Below are positions 10,758-20,299 of a DNA stretch of 64,000 nucleotides, piece by piece. Position 1 is the stretch's first letter, and each line of letters starts with the position of its first letter. The stretch lies in contig CM049313.1 of NCBI GenBank assembly GCA_026874595.1, forward strand, positions 17,855,508 to 17,919,507, in the 5' to 3' direction. The DNA is from Sipunculus nudus. Taxonomy: Eukaryota; Annelida; Sipuncula; Golfingiida; Sipunculidae. The notes beneath the pieces were generated by a model. The model ran no database searches, had not been told where the DNA came from, and was given only the letters and a program-made list of their open reading frames with translations. Made by a program: the position numbers and the translations under genes.

Positions 10758-13550
10758 AGCAAACCTGTGAGCTTATCCGATTGCGCAGCGTCGTTTGTCC
10801 GCCGTCCATGGTTATGAGAAGCTGAACCCATGCTATCTAAGAAACCGTCAGAGCTAGCAGCTCCTTATTGCATGTAAGAATCAGTCACATGTCAGACTTT
10901 ATCGGATTAAGCTTATTCTTTTTATTTTGGTATCTGTATTAACTTAGATTTTATATAGGGAAAAAGCTTAAAAGCCTTTTAAAATCTTCTACTCCGAAAC
11001 TGTCCAGCCAATTTGTTCAATATTTCACAGAAATAATGCCAGAGACGATCTTTCTGAAGTTTGTTCGAATGGTTTCATCTCGGTGATTTTAGCCAAGTTA
11101 TAGGAAGCTGAACTTAGTCATTTGTTAAAAAAAAACATACTAAAATCAAAATGGATCATCTATGGATAATATTGACAAGAATGTTTCTCAAACGCTTTTT
11201 AAAAAATTAAGAATTATGATTTAAATAAGTCATCATTCCAGTTAGATATTAACTGCCATGAGTATTCAGCTCTCTAAGCTATATAAAGATGGTTTTACAT
11301 GGATTATAAATAATTTGTATCCATACTTTACTTAATTCAAGATTTTATCTTTATTGAGATTTATCTATATTATAATTTTTCATTCAGTATGCAACTGTAA
11401 TAATTTTTCATACCTCCATAATTTTCTTTTTATGAAAAGTCAGCTGAAAAGTATTTGTATTTGGAAAATTTATTTCAATGTTATTTAAAGTAGGGACCAT
11501 TTCTTTGTACAGATGGCAGCACTGGGTAGTGCCTGGATATCTATGTCACTGGCAAAGATTGTTTAAGCTCTATAAATAACTTTGGCACAGTGCCAAGACA
11601 ACAATTTTTCTGTGGCTTCAATTCGTATATGTGCTTTTGGTAAAAATTGCTCATATCTCAGGAGTGGGTCAAGGTATTTGTCAGAAATTTGGCATGTTCA
11701 TCAAAATTTGAAAGTTGTCACGTAAATCAGACAGGTGGCGCAATCTACCTTCCGGTTTTCATAGAACAAATGCCCTTTTCTTAGGGTTGATTTGCAGTAT
11801 TGGCCTGAAATTATGCATATTAAAAGATTTATGTCTCCTCCATCTTATACTCAAAAGTGATGGCACCATCTGCAATCGTTTTCTCGTGGTGTCCATTTAT
11901 ACATGTGCTTTTGATAAAACTTGCTCATATCTCATCAGTGGTTAAAGGTGTTGGTCTGAAATTTGGCATGTCCATCGATCTTGGAAAGTTGCGATGTAAA
12001 CAAGACAGATGGCGCCAGTTTTTATAGAATAAATAAATACCCTTTCCTCAGAAGTGATTTGCAGTATTGGCCTGAAATTGTGTATATCAATAGATCTGAG
12101 ACTCTTCCATCTTGTACTTAAGACTGGTGGCGCCATCTTCAATCACTCTTCCTTGGCGTCGATCAAAATATGTGCTTTTGCTGGAAGTTGCTCATATCTC
12201 AGCAGTGGTTCAAGGTATTGGGCTAAAATTTGGCATGTCCATCCATTTTGGAAGTATTCCTCATAAACCAGATAGGTTGCGCCACCTACCTTCCTGTTTC
12301 TGTAGAATAAATAATTGCTCTTTCCAAAGGATCAGTGTTCCGTATTGGCATTAAATTGTACATGTCCAATGATCTTTGACTCCTCCATCTTGTACCCAGT
12401 GGTGCCATCTGTAATTGTTTTCCTGTGGTGTCCATCTGTACATTTGCTTTGGGTGAAAACTCTCAGGAGTGGTTCAAAATATTGGGCTGAAATTTGCCAT
12501 GTTAATCCATCTTGGAAAGTTTTCTCAGATTGCTGTAGGCGGTTTCTTTGAATAAATTATTGCTCTTTCCGCAGAGTCTCAGAGTGCACTATATTCAGGA
12601 ATGGTGCGATATAAGAATTAATCCATCCCTCACTACACCTATACCACTCTGTCTGACTTCAGCGGATACACATTGTCACTTGTCGATTACTCGTTTTCTT
12701 GTTGTTTCATGCATCTGTGCACAAAGTCTAACAGTAGGTTGACGAATCTGTCTGAAATTGTTCCTGTCTTTACATTTTTTATGGCTTACTTATACGCAAG
12801 ACTGATGGTGCCACTTACAATCATTTTTTATGTTGTACGCACCCATAAGATAATTCAGCAGTGACTTTACTGTGATTGCTGCACGAACTCAGGTTGAAAA
12901 TGTTCAGTGCTTGAATTGTACATATACATGTCACATATGTACTTGAAATGTAATAATTGAAATAATTGAAAGCATTACACCTGGTGTATATCCTATTGCA
13001 CAGTTTTGCATTAGGCCTGTAGGCCTTGTTTGATATTTTGAACTGTCTATGATGCTTTGAAGGCGTTCTCGTTCACTAGACAGGTGTCTTCACCTGCAAT
13101 GACTTTTGCACAGTGTATGTCCCTGCTTATTTCTCCGGAGGAATTAGATATATCAGCCTGAAATTAGGTATAATTATACATGTCGGATAGCTTTGTCATA
13201 TACAAAACTGGTGGCGCCTCCTACAAAGATTTTTGTACAGTGTATGTCCCTGCTTCCTTTTTAGGAGGGGTTTGATATATCAGCATGAAATTGGGCATAT
13301 ATTTTCATCTCTGATAGCTTCGTCGTATACAAGGCTGGTGGTGCCAGTTAAAATATTTTTTGTGGTGTGTGCACCCATGCCAGAATTTCGGCAGTGCTGT
13401 TTGTGTAACTTGTTCTTGTTCAATTGTTTAGTACTTGCATTGTTCATACACATGTTACACATAAACTTGAAAAGTAATGGTCCAGCTTTGAAGCATTATA
13501 CCTGGTGTATATCCTATTGCACAGGTTCGCATTAGGCCTGTTGGCCTTGT
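10758..13550. mobile_element. 2.8 kb insertion inside repeat D, U1
   Basis: Defined by comparison with uninterrupted D copy 2. The left part (10758-11110) has CAGCGTCGTTTGTCCGCCGTCC followed by AAATCTTCTACTCCGAAAC-type words, which resembles a dispersed repeat I associate with mollusc and annelid genomes (recollection, not a search). The middle (11631-12560) is a degenerate 270 bp tandem array. The right part (12890-13550) contains a duplicated segment with GTATATCCTATTGCACAG and TTAGGCCTGT-GGCC words. No transposase or RT frame is visible, so this may be a non-autonomous or composite element. Confidence 0.6.
11631..12560. repeat. Degenerate ~270 bp tandem array, U1
   Basis: Recurring landmarks TGTGCTTTTG (11631, 11905, 12171, weaker near 12443), CTCATATCTCA, TGAAATTTGGCATGT and GGTGGCGCCATC recur about every 266-274 bp. 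About three and a half monomers, visibly diverged from each other, so an old array. Each repeat carries GGCGCC-containing words. Confidence 0.7.
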
Positions 13551-13719
13551 TTCTATATTTTGTTCGTTGGATTAAATCCCTTGTAGGCTTATTTATCATT
13601 CATGAAATAGACTCCAAAGCAGTTCCCAGGATCTAAGGAATCGTTGCAGACAGATAGTATGCAGATGGCGTGTCGGGTCTGAACATCACCTTTTTAGCCC
13701 CAGATTGGAATATTAACAG

Positions 13720-13721
<2 letters not shown>
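13551..13721. repeat. Dispersed repeat D copy 3, right part, U1
   Basis: Resumes D after the insertion and ends at (TA)n just as copy 2 does. U1 lacks the GATCTGCAGTTGTGATTT word that U2 keeps (38410-38440), a small private deletion. Confidence 0.7.

Positions 13722-13777
<56 letters not shown>
13722..13777. repeat. (TA)n microsatellite 5' of LINE, U1
   Basis: TA tract ending D copy 3. The truncated retrotransposon begins directly after it. Confidence 0.95.
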
Positions 13778-13779
<2 letters not shown>

Positions 13780-15706
13780 GAGATTTTGATGAATTGGCAG
13801 CTGCATATTCTACACTTTTTGACATATTTAACAAACATGCCCTATTGCTCACGAAAACTGTACGTTTTTAGAAAGAAAGGAGTGGTATACATCAGAGCTG
13901 AAACAATGAAAGAAGGCAAAACGTATTGCTGAGAATACATGGAAAAGGAACCAATCCGCTGATAATGCTGTTCTTATTAAAGCTAAAAGTAATATCTACA
14001 TAAATAAGTGTGAAAGAGCAAAGGCACATAACTATGCGGATTAGGTGAGAAAACTTTGACGGAAATTTTAATAAAATATTTTGTCTTTTGGATCGCTTGT
14101 CGAATTCCTACAAGGATAATGCACTGCTGATAAGTGGCCCTTAAAAAATAGTTGAAGACTTTGGACATTTTTTTTCAAGACAAAATTATTAAGATTAGAT
14201 ATTCAGTCGATGGTATTATATCTACCAAAATATTGGTGAATTTGAACATAAATATAAAAAAATGTGAGTAGTGAGACTTTGGATAGAAAATGGAGAAAAA
14301 TGCAGCCTACAGGAGAAACTACACTACAAAAGAATATTATTACGTGTGCACTCCGACATTTTTGAATAGTATGGATGCTAAACAGATTACGCTTTTAGTA
14401 CTTCTAGACCCTTGTGCTGCTTTTGATATAATAAATAAAGATATTTTATCTGATATTTTTCAACATAAATTCAAAATTGGTAGGACAGATGCTCACTGGT
14501 TTTGGGAATATCTTACTGACCGTAACCAGCGAGTACTCACTGATGGCATTTTATCAAGCAAATTTAAGATGTGTTTTGGTGTTCCCCAAGGAAGTGTAGC
14601 AGGATCAGTATTGTTTTTGTCATACTTATGTTCCTTATATGAACTTATTCAAATGTAACTTTCAGATATTGGTAGTTTTGCAGATGACAATGAGTTATAT
14701 ATATCATTTAAGCCTGAAGGTGATGATGAGATCAAAACATTCGGGGAAATTATGTCTTGTGTTACTGCAGTAAGGGAGTGGATGCTACAACATAACTTAA
14801 AAATAAATGACAATAATTATACTCTTTGGCAGTAGGCAACAACTTAGTAAACTTGCTTTGAATTAAATAAATGTGGGTAGTATCTCGTATGAAAGCGGTA
14901 GACAAAGTGAGTGATTTGGGTATGGTCTTTGGATTAACGATGGGTATGAGAGACATATTAAATGCTGTATGTAGAAGGGAGTTTTATCAACTATATAGAT
15001 TGAGGCAGATTAGGAAATACATAGACAATAACACTTTGTGTACTTTGGCTCATGATTTTGTGACCTCACACTTGGATTTTGGCGACAAATAAGCAAATTG
15101 AAGCGATTACTAAATGCAGCGGCTAGTCTGATTTTGGCTAAAAGAAAATTTGAAAGTGCAAAGGAGTGTCTAAAGACTCTACACTGGCTTCCGATACGTA
15201 TGCGAATAGATTTAAGAATTGCTCTTTTAGTGTATAAGAACACATCAGAAATGTTACCTTCAAACCCAAGTGAACTGATAAAGGAGAGGACCAGTAAAAT
15301 AACTCTTCGGTCAAATTTTTGGATCCGGCTTTTCACTTTTAAGCAAACACCGAAACTTATGGTAAGCATGCTTTTATGTATGCAGCATAAACTGTTTGGA
15401 ATGGACTTCCCGAAGACATTCAGGCAGTTGGCTCTTTTGCCATTTTTAAAATTGGTTAAAAACCTATTATTTTAGGCAAGTGTTTAGCTTATTTTATATG
15501 CATATTTTGTATTTGTCATTCTCTTTATATACCCTGTGTGAATGTTTTAAAATGTTCTGTATCTTGCATGTAATGAGATAATTTATCATTGTTTTAATGT
15601 TTTTTATGTACTTTTATGTATGTATTCTTGATTTGTTAACCGCTGTCGGGTATTGCATTTTATGTATGGTCGGTCTAAATAATCTAATAAACTAACTATA
15701 ACTATA
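13778..15706 (+). mobile_element. 5'-truncated non-LTR retrotransposon, U1
   Basis: A decayed L2/CR1/Jockey-like LINE starting at a (TA)n tract in the linker before the reverse transcriptase. Readable in order across shifting frames: TLFDIFNKHA and the WYTSELK-type pre-RT linker (13800-13960), motif A LLVLLDPCAAFD (14393-14430), motif B FGVPQGSVAGS (14575-14605), motif C FADDNELYISF (14673-14712) and the C-terminal LNAAASLILAKRK / LHWLPIRMRIDL region (15105-15220). It ends with AATAATCTAATAAACTAACTA-like 3' sequence near 15690. About 315 bp around 14287 are missing relative to U2, and there are at least three frame breaks, so it cannot encode a functional enzyme. The endonuclease domain is absent. 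Confidence 0.88.
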
Positions 15707-15710
15707 TATT

Positions 15711-15744
<34 letters not shown>

Positions 15745-15745
15745 C
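15707..15745. repeat. (TA)n microsatellite 3' of LINE, U1
   Basis: TA tract with TTTA interruptions directly downstream of the LINE 3' end. The flanking D/gamma sequences lie on either side of LINE plus TA tracts, so the LINE sits inside the original (TA)n. Confidence 0.9.
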
Positions 15746-16560
15746 TGGTCAACGTTTACAATCACTGTTATTAGAAAATAATACGGTCAAGTTTTTAAAG
15801 TATCTATTTCTCTCTTCCTGGCGTCAAAAGTTGACCAAAGGAATATGATGATAAGTTCTCAATTATCCAACGCATTAAATGTGAGGTGTGTTAATTAATA
15901 ATTCCACGCATATTTGAAATTAATTTCCAACATTCATATGTAAATATTATTTCACTATAAATTGTACTTTTATACGTCAACACATAGAGTATAATAACAT
16001 GTAGGAGTTATACTTATAAACAAAAGTAAGTCCACTTTCGTCCTCAATGTGCTCTGAAACCGCTACGAACACTGTGTTATATCTCATTTTAAAGTTTATT
16101 TATCTCGCAGTGAATAAAATGAGAATAAATAATGATTAATGTACATATTATTTTGGGTGAAATTTGCGTCTTTAAAGAGGTTACCACCGAAAAAAGCCAA
16201 ACTGTTATCTTCAAAGACCGGAATGCACCTGTGCTCGATTATTGATGATCTACAAAACATATGCTTGGGTGTGACACAATTGCATTATTAAGGTCGATTG
16301 TGCATTATAAGGGTATGTTGTACTCACGGATATAGATATGTTTGGCCTGTCAATTCACCTGTCACTTTCCCACTTGAATTGTCAGTAAATTTGAATAAAA
16401 AAAACTCTATTTAGAAAACGGAGAAGTTCAATCAAGGGGGATTAATTACAAACCCTAATAATAGGTCCAAAGGTCAGGAAAAAGGGTAAGGGGGTCCATA
16501 TAGGTAAAACAAATAGGTCTGAAACCCTTCGAGATTAATTGCCTAGACCTCCCTTGGGGT
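15746..16560. repeat. Gamma tail, third relative of the alpha/beta junction, U1
   Basis: Starts CTGGTCAACGTTTACAATCAC and contains TCAAATGTGAGGTG-type, AATCAAGGGGG and ATAGGTCTGAAACCC words in the same order as the alpha tail (5995-6305), with about 450 bp of extra AT-rich sequence between. It marks the right border of the alpha/beta repeat. No gene inside. Confidence 0.7.
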
Positions 16561-16604
16561 CCGCTTTTGCTGCTAACAAGGTATTTATATTCCCGTTTCT
16601 TTCC

Positions 16605-16610
16605 TTATAA
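16605..16610 (+). promoter_or_regulatory. Candidate TATA box of peptide gene, U1
   Basis: CCTTATAAACGG sits about 175 bp before a good splice donor (AAG|GTAAAC at 16783/16784) and about 500 bp before the signal-peptide exon. Such a box would place transcription start near 16635. Position and consensus are the only evidence. Confidence 0.3.
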
Positions 16611-16722
16611 ACGGTCGCCTTGCCTAAAAAATACATTTAATTCATGTCATATCTTCCTTAATTAAACTATAATTCTAACAATAATAATATATGTATCCAA
16701 TCAAAGATCTTCGAAAACCTAA

Positions 16723-16783
16723 ATGCCCTGCCTCTCATTCCGCTATGCAAATGTAAACAAACATCACAGACCAGGTCTTCAAG
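16723..16783 (+). other. Candidate upstream exon of peptide gene, U1
   Basis: Ends in a consensus donor (TTCAAG|GTAAAC). With the acceptor TTTCTTTCAG at 17095 it defines a 312 bp intron. An ATG at 16723 opens a frame that stays in phase across this splice with the signal-peptide exon, adding about 26 residues before the signal methionine. It could instead be 5' UTR with initiation at the downstream ATG, which fits a secreted product better. Confidence 0.3.
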
Positions 16784-17112
16784 GTAAACATACCGATGAT
16801 AAATTACATGCCAAGAGCAAGGCGCCACAAAATAAGTGTAAAATTATTTGTACATATCTTCATGAGACAGTATTGCATTCAACATCCATATTTTATTTAA
16901 GTTTTAGAGTGAAAATACTCCATCATTATCATCTTATTTAATACAATCCCAAATCTTGATAAAAAGCTACACACACAGTGATAAAAATAAATTTTTCTTC
17001 TATTATTTTTTTTCCTTGGTGGGCACATATACGCGTGTCATATATTATTTGAACGATATTCTCAAATGCATAACTGATGCAGGAATTTCTTTCAGCGTAC
17101 AGTATCGTCACA

Positions 17113-19384
17113 ATGATCTGGGTGTTGTTGTGTGTGGCCAGTCTGCTTATCGCGGAATATACTCAGGCTGAAGTAAACAAATCACCCGAGGATCCCGATC
17201 TACACCTTATTAAAGTACGTTTTTTTTGTTTATCCTTGTTAGGAAACAGCTTCAGGTGTTTTACCTAACATTTCTTCAATGGGATCCTGTCGTGCCAAAA
17301 GCTCTCCCTAGGAAATGAGTGCTAATCCCAAGTACAATTATTATTGTTTTTGTTTGTTTGGCTTAAATGCCTCTTTGGTTGGATGGCATAACCACGAAGG
17401 CAAATAAATAATCCATCCTCACAGGAGCAGAGAACTGTTGACCCTACATACTTTTTTGTTGCAGAATCCACTGTCCACATTATTAAAAATATAATTATAT
17501 GATATATTTATATTAACTAGTGGTACAAACCATGTAAAAAAATAATTTGAGTTTATAAAAAAAATATTTTATAATTTCCTGAGACAAAGTTATTGAGGTT
17601 TTGTATTATCAGACTCAAGATATCGATACTTTTGTTACCCTGTATCACTAACTTTTCATTTTGGTCATGCATCTGACCAAAATATTTCTGCTATTGGCCG
17701 TTCCCAATCATTCATTTTGAGTCCCCGAAAATATTTTAACAACATCCAAAATCTTAAAACTTGTTTTTAAAATAAAATGTGTTTGTTTTATTAAAATCAT
17801 GTTGACTATTTGATACTGAAATATTTGGAGTTAGTATGTCCACTGTATGAAGGAAAAAAATGAAAATGAGCTATTTCATTCTTGTCCTTTGAAAACCTAT
17901 AAAACAAATATGTGAGCAACCTATCGTTTACCGTTTCAGTCGCATTTTATTTTTAAATATCAAAGCATCTTATTAATTTCTTTATATGATCCCCATGAAT
18001 TTCTTCTATGATATTGCTATTGTCATTACTTGATATATTCCGGATAATTTAAAGGCATGCCAATAATATAATATAGTTGTTAGTTACTGATCATGCATCC
18101 GGTCTGCTCCATTCTTATTAATTTTGACCAGGTCACTGCATTCTGTGGTCCGGCATCAAACCATTGCTGATAAAAACAAAGCTGGCTTGTTGTATATCGT
18201 GATGCAAGAGTTAATCCATATACACATACAGTGGAGCGCCGTTCATCCGAACACCGTTTATCCGGAAAATCTTTTATCCTTAATTAAAATTGGAGAACCA
18301 AAATTATGGCCGTTTATCCGTAATTTTGAAAATCTGGAAATATAAAAATAATATTTATTCAATAGGAAGAACTGATAATGTCTCGTGTATTTACTCCCGG
18401 TCTAGAATTATGAATGCATCACCGGTTTATTTCTGCAGGTGTGACAATGCCTAATTACCCAAGCCGTACACACGCAGCATTGCCTTCGCTGGGGCTTATA
18501 CTCATTTGAGCAGTTGTAGGTGTGAGAGCGAGTAGATTTTGAGCTGATAATGTTGGAATCTGATACGCTCGAACTTGTACTCATCTAAGCAGTTTTAAGC
18601 AGTGAAGGCAAATATATCTTCTATATAAGCTATACCATGACAAGAAAGTTCATTCATAATTTAGCAATTCTTCACCGCGACAACACAACACTCCAGTTTC
18701 ATGTCAGATTGAGCCGGGGTCTCGCAAGCGCAAACTTGAAGACAAGCTGTCTTTTATCTAAAAGATCTTGAAGATAAACTGTACATTTATCTAAAACTTT
18801 TTTTTATATTTTGTCAATTTCTACATTGCGGCAAGTAAAAAATGAGTCTCACAAGCAAATTTAGTTTAACAAAGGCGGTTAATCTATCATGGCGGATTTC
18901 TACACGTTCAGCGAAAGATTTACTGGTACATGTACTTCACTGACAAATAATCTTAATAAAGTAATTAAAGATATTAAAATAGCTTGATTGAAAGTTTAAT
19001 TTGTTCATTCTGTATAAGTAAAAAGGTATTTATCACACATTATTCCGTTCTGGTCCCGTTTTTATAACTATCAAAGCTAACCGAAGTCCGTAACACCGTA
19101 CCACCATTTAGTAGTAATACCGGATGACAACATCGATGAAACGATTTTATTTTACAAATGACCGTTCATCCGAACTTTCGTTTATTCGAACAAAAACCGT
19201 GTCCACCGAGATGTTCGGATGAACGGCACTCCACTATATCATTTTCGTCACACCTTACTTTCAGGATATACATGAATCAGGTAAATATTTTAAAAGGTAA
19301 ACCTACTGTTTTCCCGAATAGTTCTTTCTTTATCAAGACAATGTTGGTTGAGGTTCCGAATGTCTGTGATAACAAACACGCACA

Positions 19385-19452
<68 letters not shown>

Positions 19453-19902
19453 CTAATATGTCATGTTATTTATTGTTTTTGTTATTAATTTATAAAAGAT
19501 ATGCTTTTGTTTAAAATTTAGGAGCCGCAGAGGAGGGACGATCATGGAGGTACTTGAGTACAGTGTGTTTATTTTGCTAGCTATAACAATCATTAAATAT
19601 ATAGTCTTATAATTTGTCCGTCTAAAATGTGAAGTGCTGGTTGTTGTTCGAGTGTTAACCTACTATATTTCTCCAGCATGAGATGAGAGATGTTTGATAA
19701 TGTTGAATATCATTTCATGAAAATGAACACTCGGGAAGGGCAAAGGTCCGAGCTATCCTGAAATTATCAATTATCAACTGACTTCATTTCAATACAGCTT
19801 CATTTAAGCTTTTGAAGATCGGTGGCATACCGTATTATTGTAAATGACGTTAAGATTACTTCAATTTCAAAAGTGACTCTTTGTGAAATAAACGGTACTC
19901 AA

Positions 19903-19975
<73 letters not shown>

Positions 19976-20136
19976 TGCGAAGCATGGATGAGTATGAGAG
20001 GAATTCATCGATATCAATATTTGTTTCAGGTGGTGTTTTTAACGGGGGTTCTCCTGGCTTTTACCAACCGGAAAACAAGAAAATCCAGTCTAAAAAATCA
20101 GTACCACCACCCTCCAGAAAATTTGGAGGAACCTGA
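17113..20136 (+). CDS. Secreted 78-residue peptide gene, U1 (spliced)
   Basis: Three coding exons: 17113-17214 (34 codons), 19522-19549 (28 nt) and 20030-20136, with the stop TGA. Acceptors are TTTCTTTCAG, AAAATTTAG and TTTGTTTCAG; donors are AAA|GTACGT and GAG|GTACTT. Phases 0 and 1 join without a break. Residues 1-19 form a signal peptide (hydrophobic core [12 protein letters not shown], predicted cut after TQA). The mature part is an acidic stretch ([12 protein letters not shown]), then QRRDDH, a glycine-rich [14 protein letters not shown] and a basic, proline-containing tail ending KFGGT. It has no cysteine after the signal, and dibasic pairs lie at 38-39, 60-61, 65-66 and 73-74, so it could be a precursor cut by furin-type or prohormone proteases. 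I do not recognise the family. A polyadenylation signal AATAAA is at 20290. Intron 1 carries a TIR transposon and (TA)n; intron 2 carries (TA)n. Confidence 0.62.
18229..19236. mobile_element. pogo/Tigger-like TIR element in intron 1, U1
   Basis: The left end starts CAGTGGAGCGCCGTTCATCC and the right end reads GGATGAACGGCACTCCACTA, an inverted match over about 28 bp with a few mismatches. It is flanked by TA on both sides (18227-18228 and 19237-19238), the expected target duplication of Tc1/mariner-pogo elements. Internal TTATCCGGA / CGTTTATCCG words repeat near both ends, as in Tigger-type termini. Length is 1,008 bp with no transposase frame, so it is non-autonomous. Confidence 0.78.
19387..19450. 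repeat. (TA)n microsatellite in intron 1, U1
   Basis: TA tract about 70 bp before exon 2. The U2 deletion ended within it, leaving only TAATATAATC. Confidence 0.95.
19905..19976. repeat. (TA)n microsatellite in intron 2, U1
   Basis: TA tract ending about 53 bp before exon 3, interrupted by one TACA. Confidence 0.95.
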
Positions 20137-20289
20137 GGAATGTTCCGGCGCCTCATGGCCCCCCTCCGTGTGCACTATCAGTCATTCATGATAATGGAAC
20201 AAATAAGAGAAAAATGCAACGGAGAGGTTTAATTTTCTTTGCTGTCCTTACTTCCCTAAAATTACTCTTGCAAGTAGTTTCTTTGACAG

Positions 20290-20295
20290 AATAAA
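20290..20295 (+). promoter_or_regulatory. Polyadenylation signal candidate, U1 peptide gene
   Basis: AATAAA about 150 bp past the stop of the 78-residue frame and 98 bp past the stop of the alternative frame. Confidence 0.4.
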
Positions 20296-20299
20296 ATGT

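Larger units (their letters stand above)
6431..15744. repeat. Block beta of U1
   Basis: Older duplicate of block alpha, expanded to about 9.3 kb by three things: extra sequence at about 8610-9160 and 9270-9560 that alpha lacks, the 2.8 kb insertion (10758-13550) and the retrotransposon (13778-15706). Spacers 7000-8095 and 8609-10189 contain poly-G runs (7004, 7738), an AAT-rich tract near 9075-9125 and conserved alpha-like sequence, but no gene that I can support. Confidence 0.85.

Noticed and set aside
19158-19451. Open frames ending in long Ile-Tyr repeats (also 19822, 38503, 44148, 44175, 56343)
   Set aside because: These are translations of (TA)n microsatellites. Only the part of the 19822 and 44114 frames after the exon 3 acceptor is kept, as coding exon.
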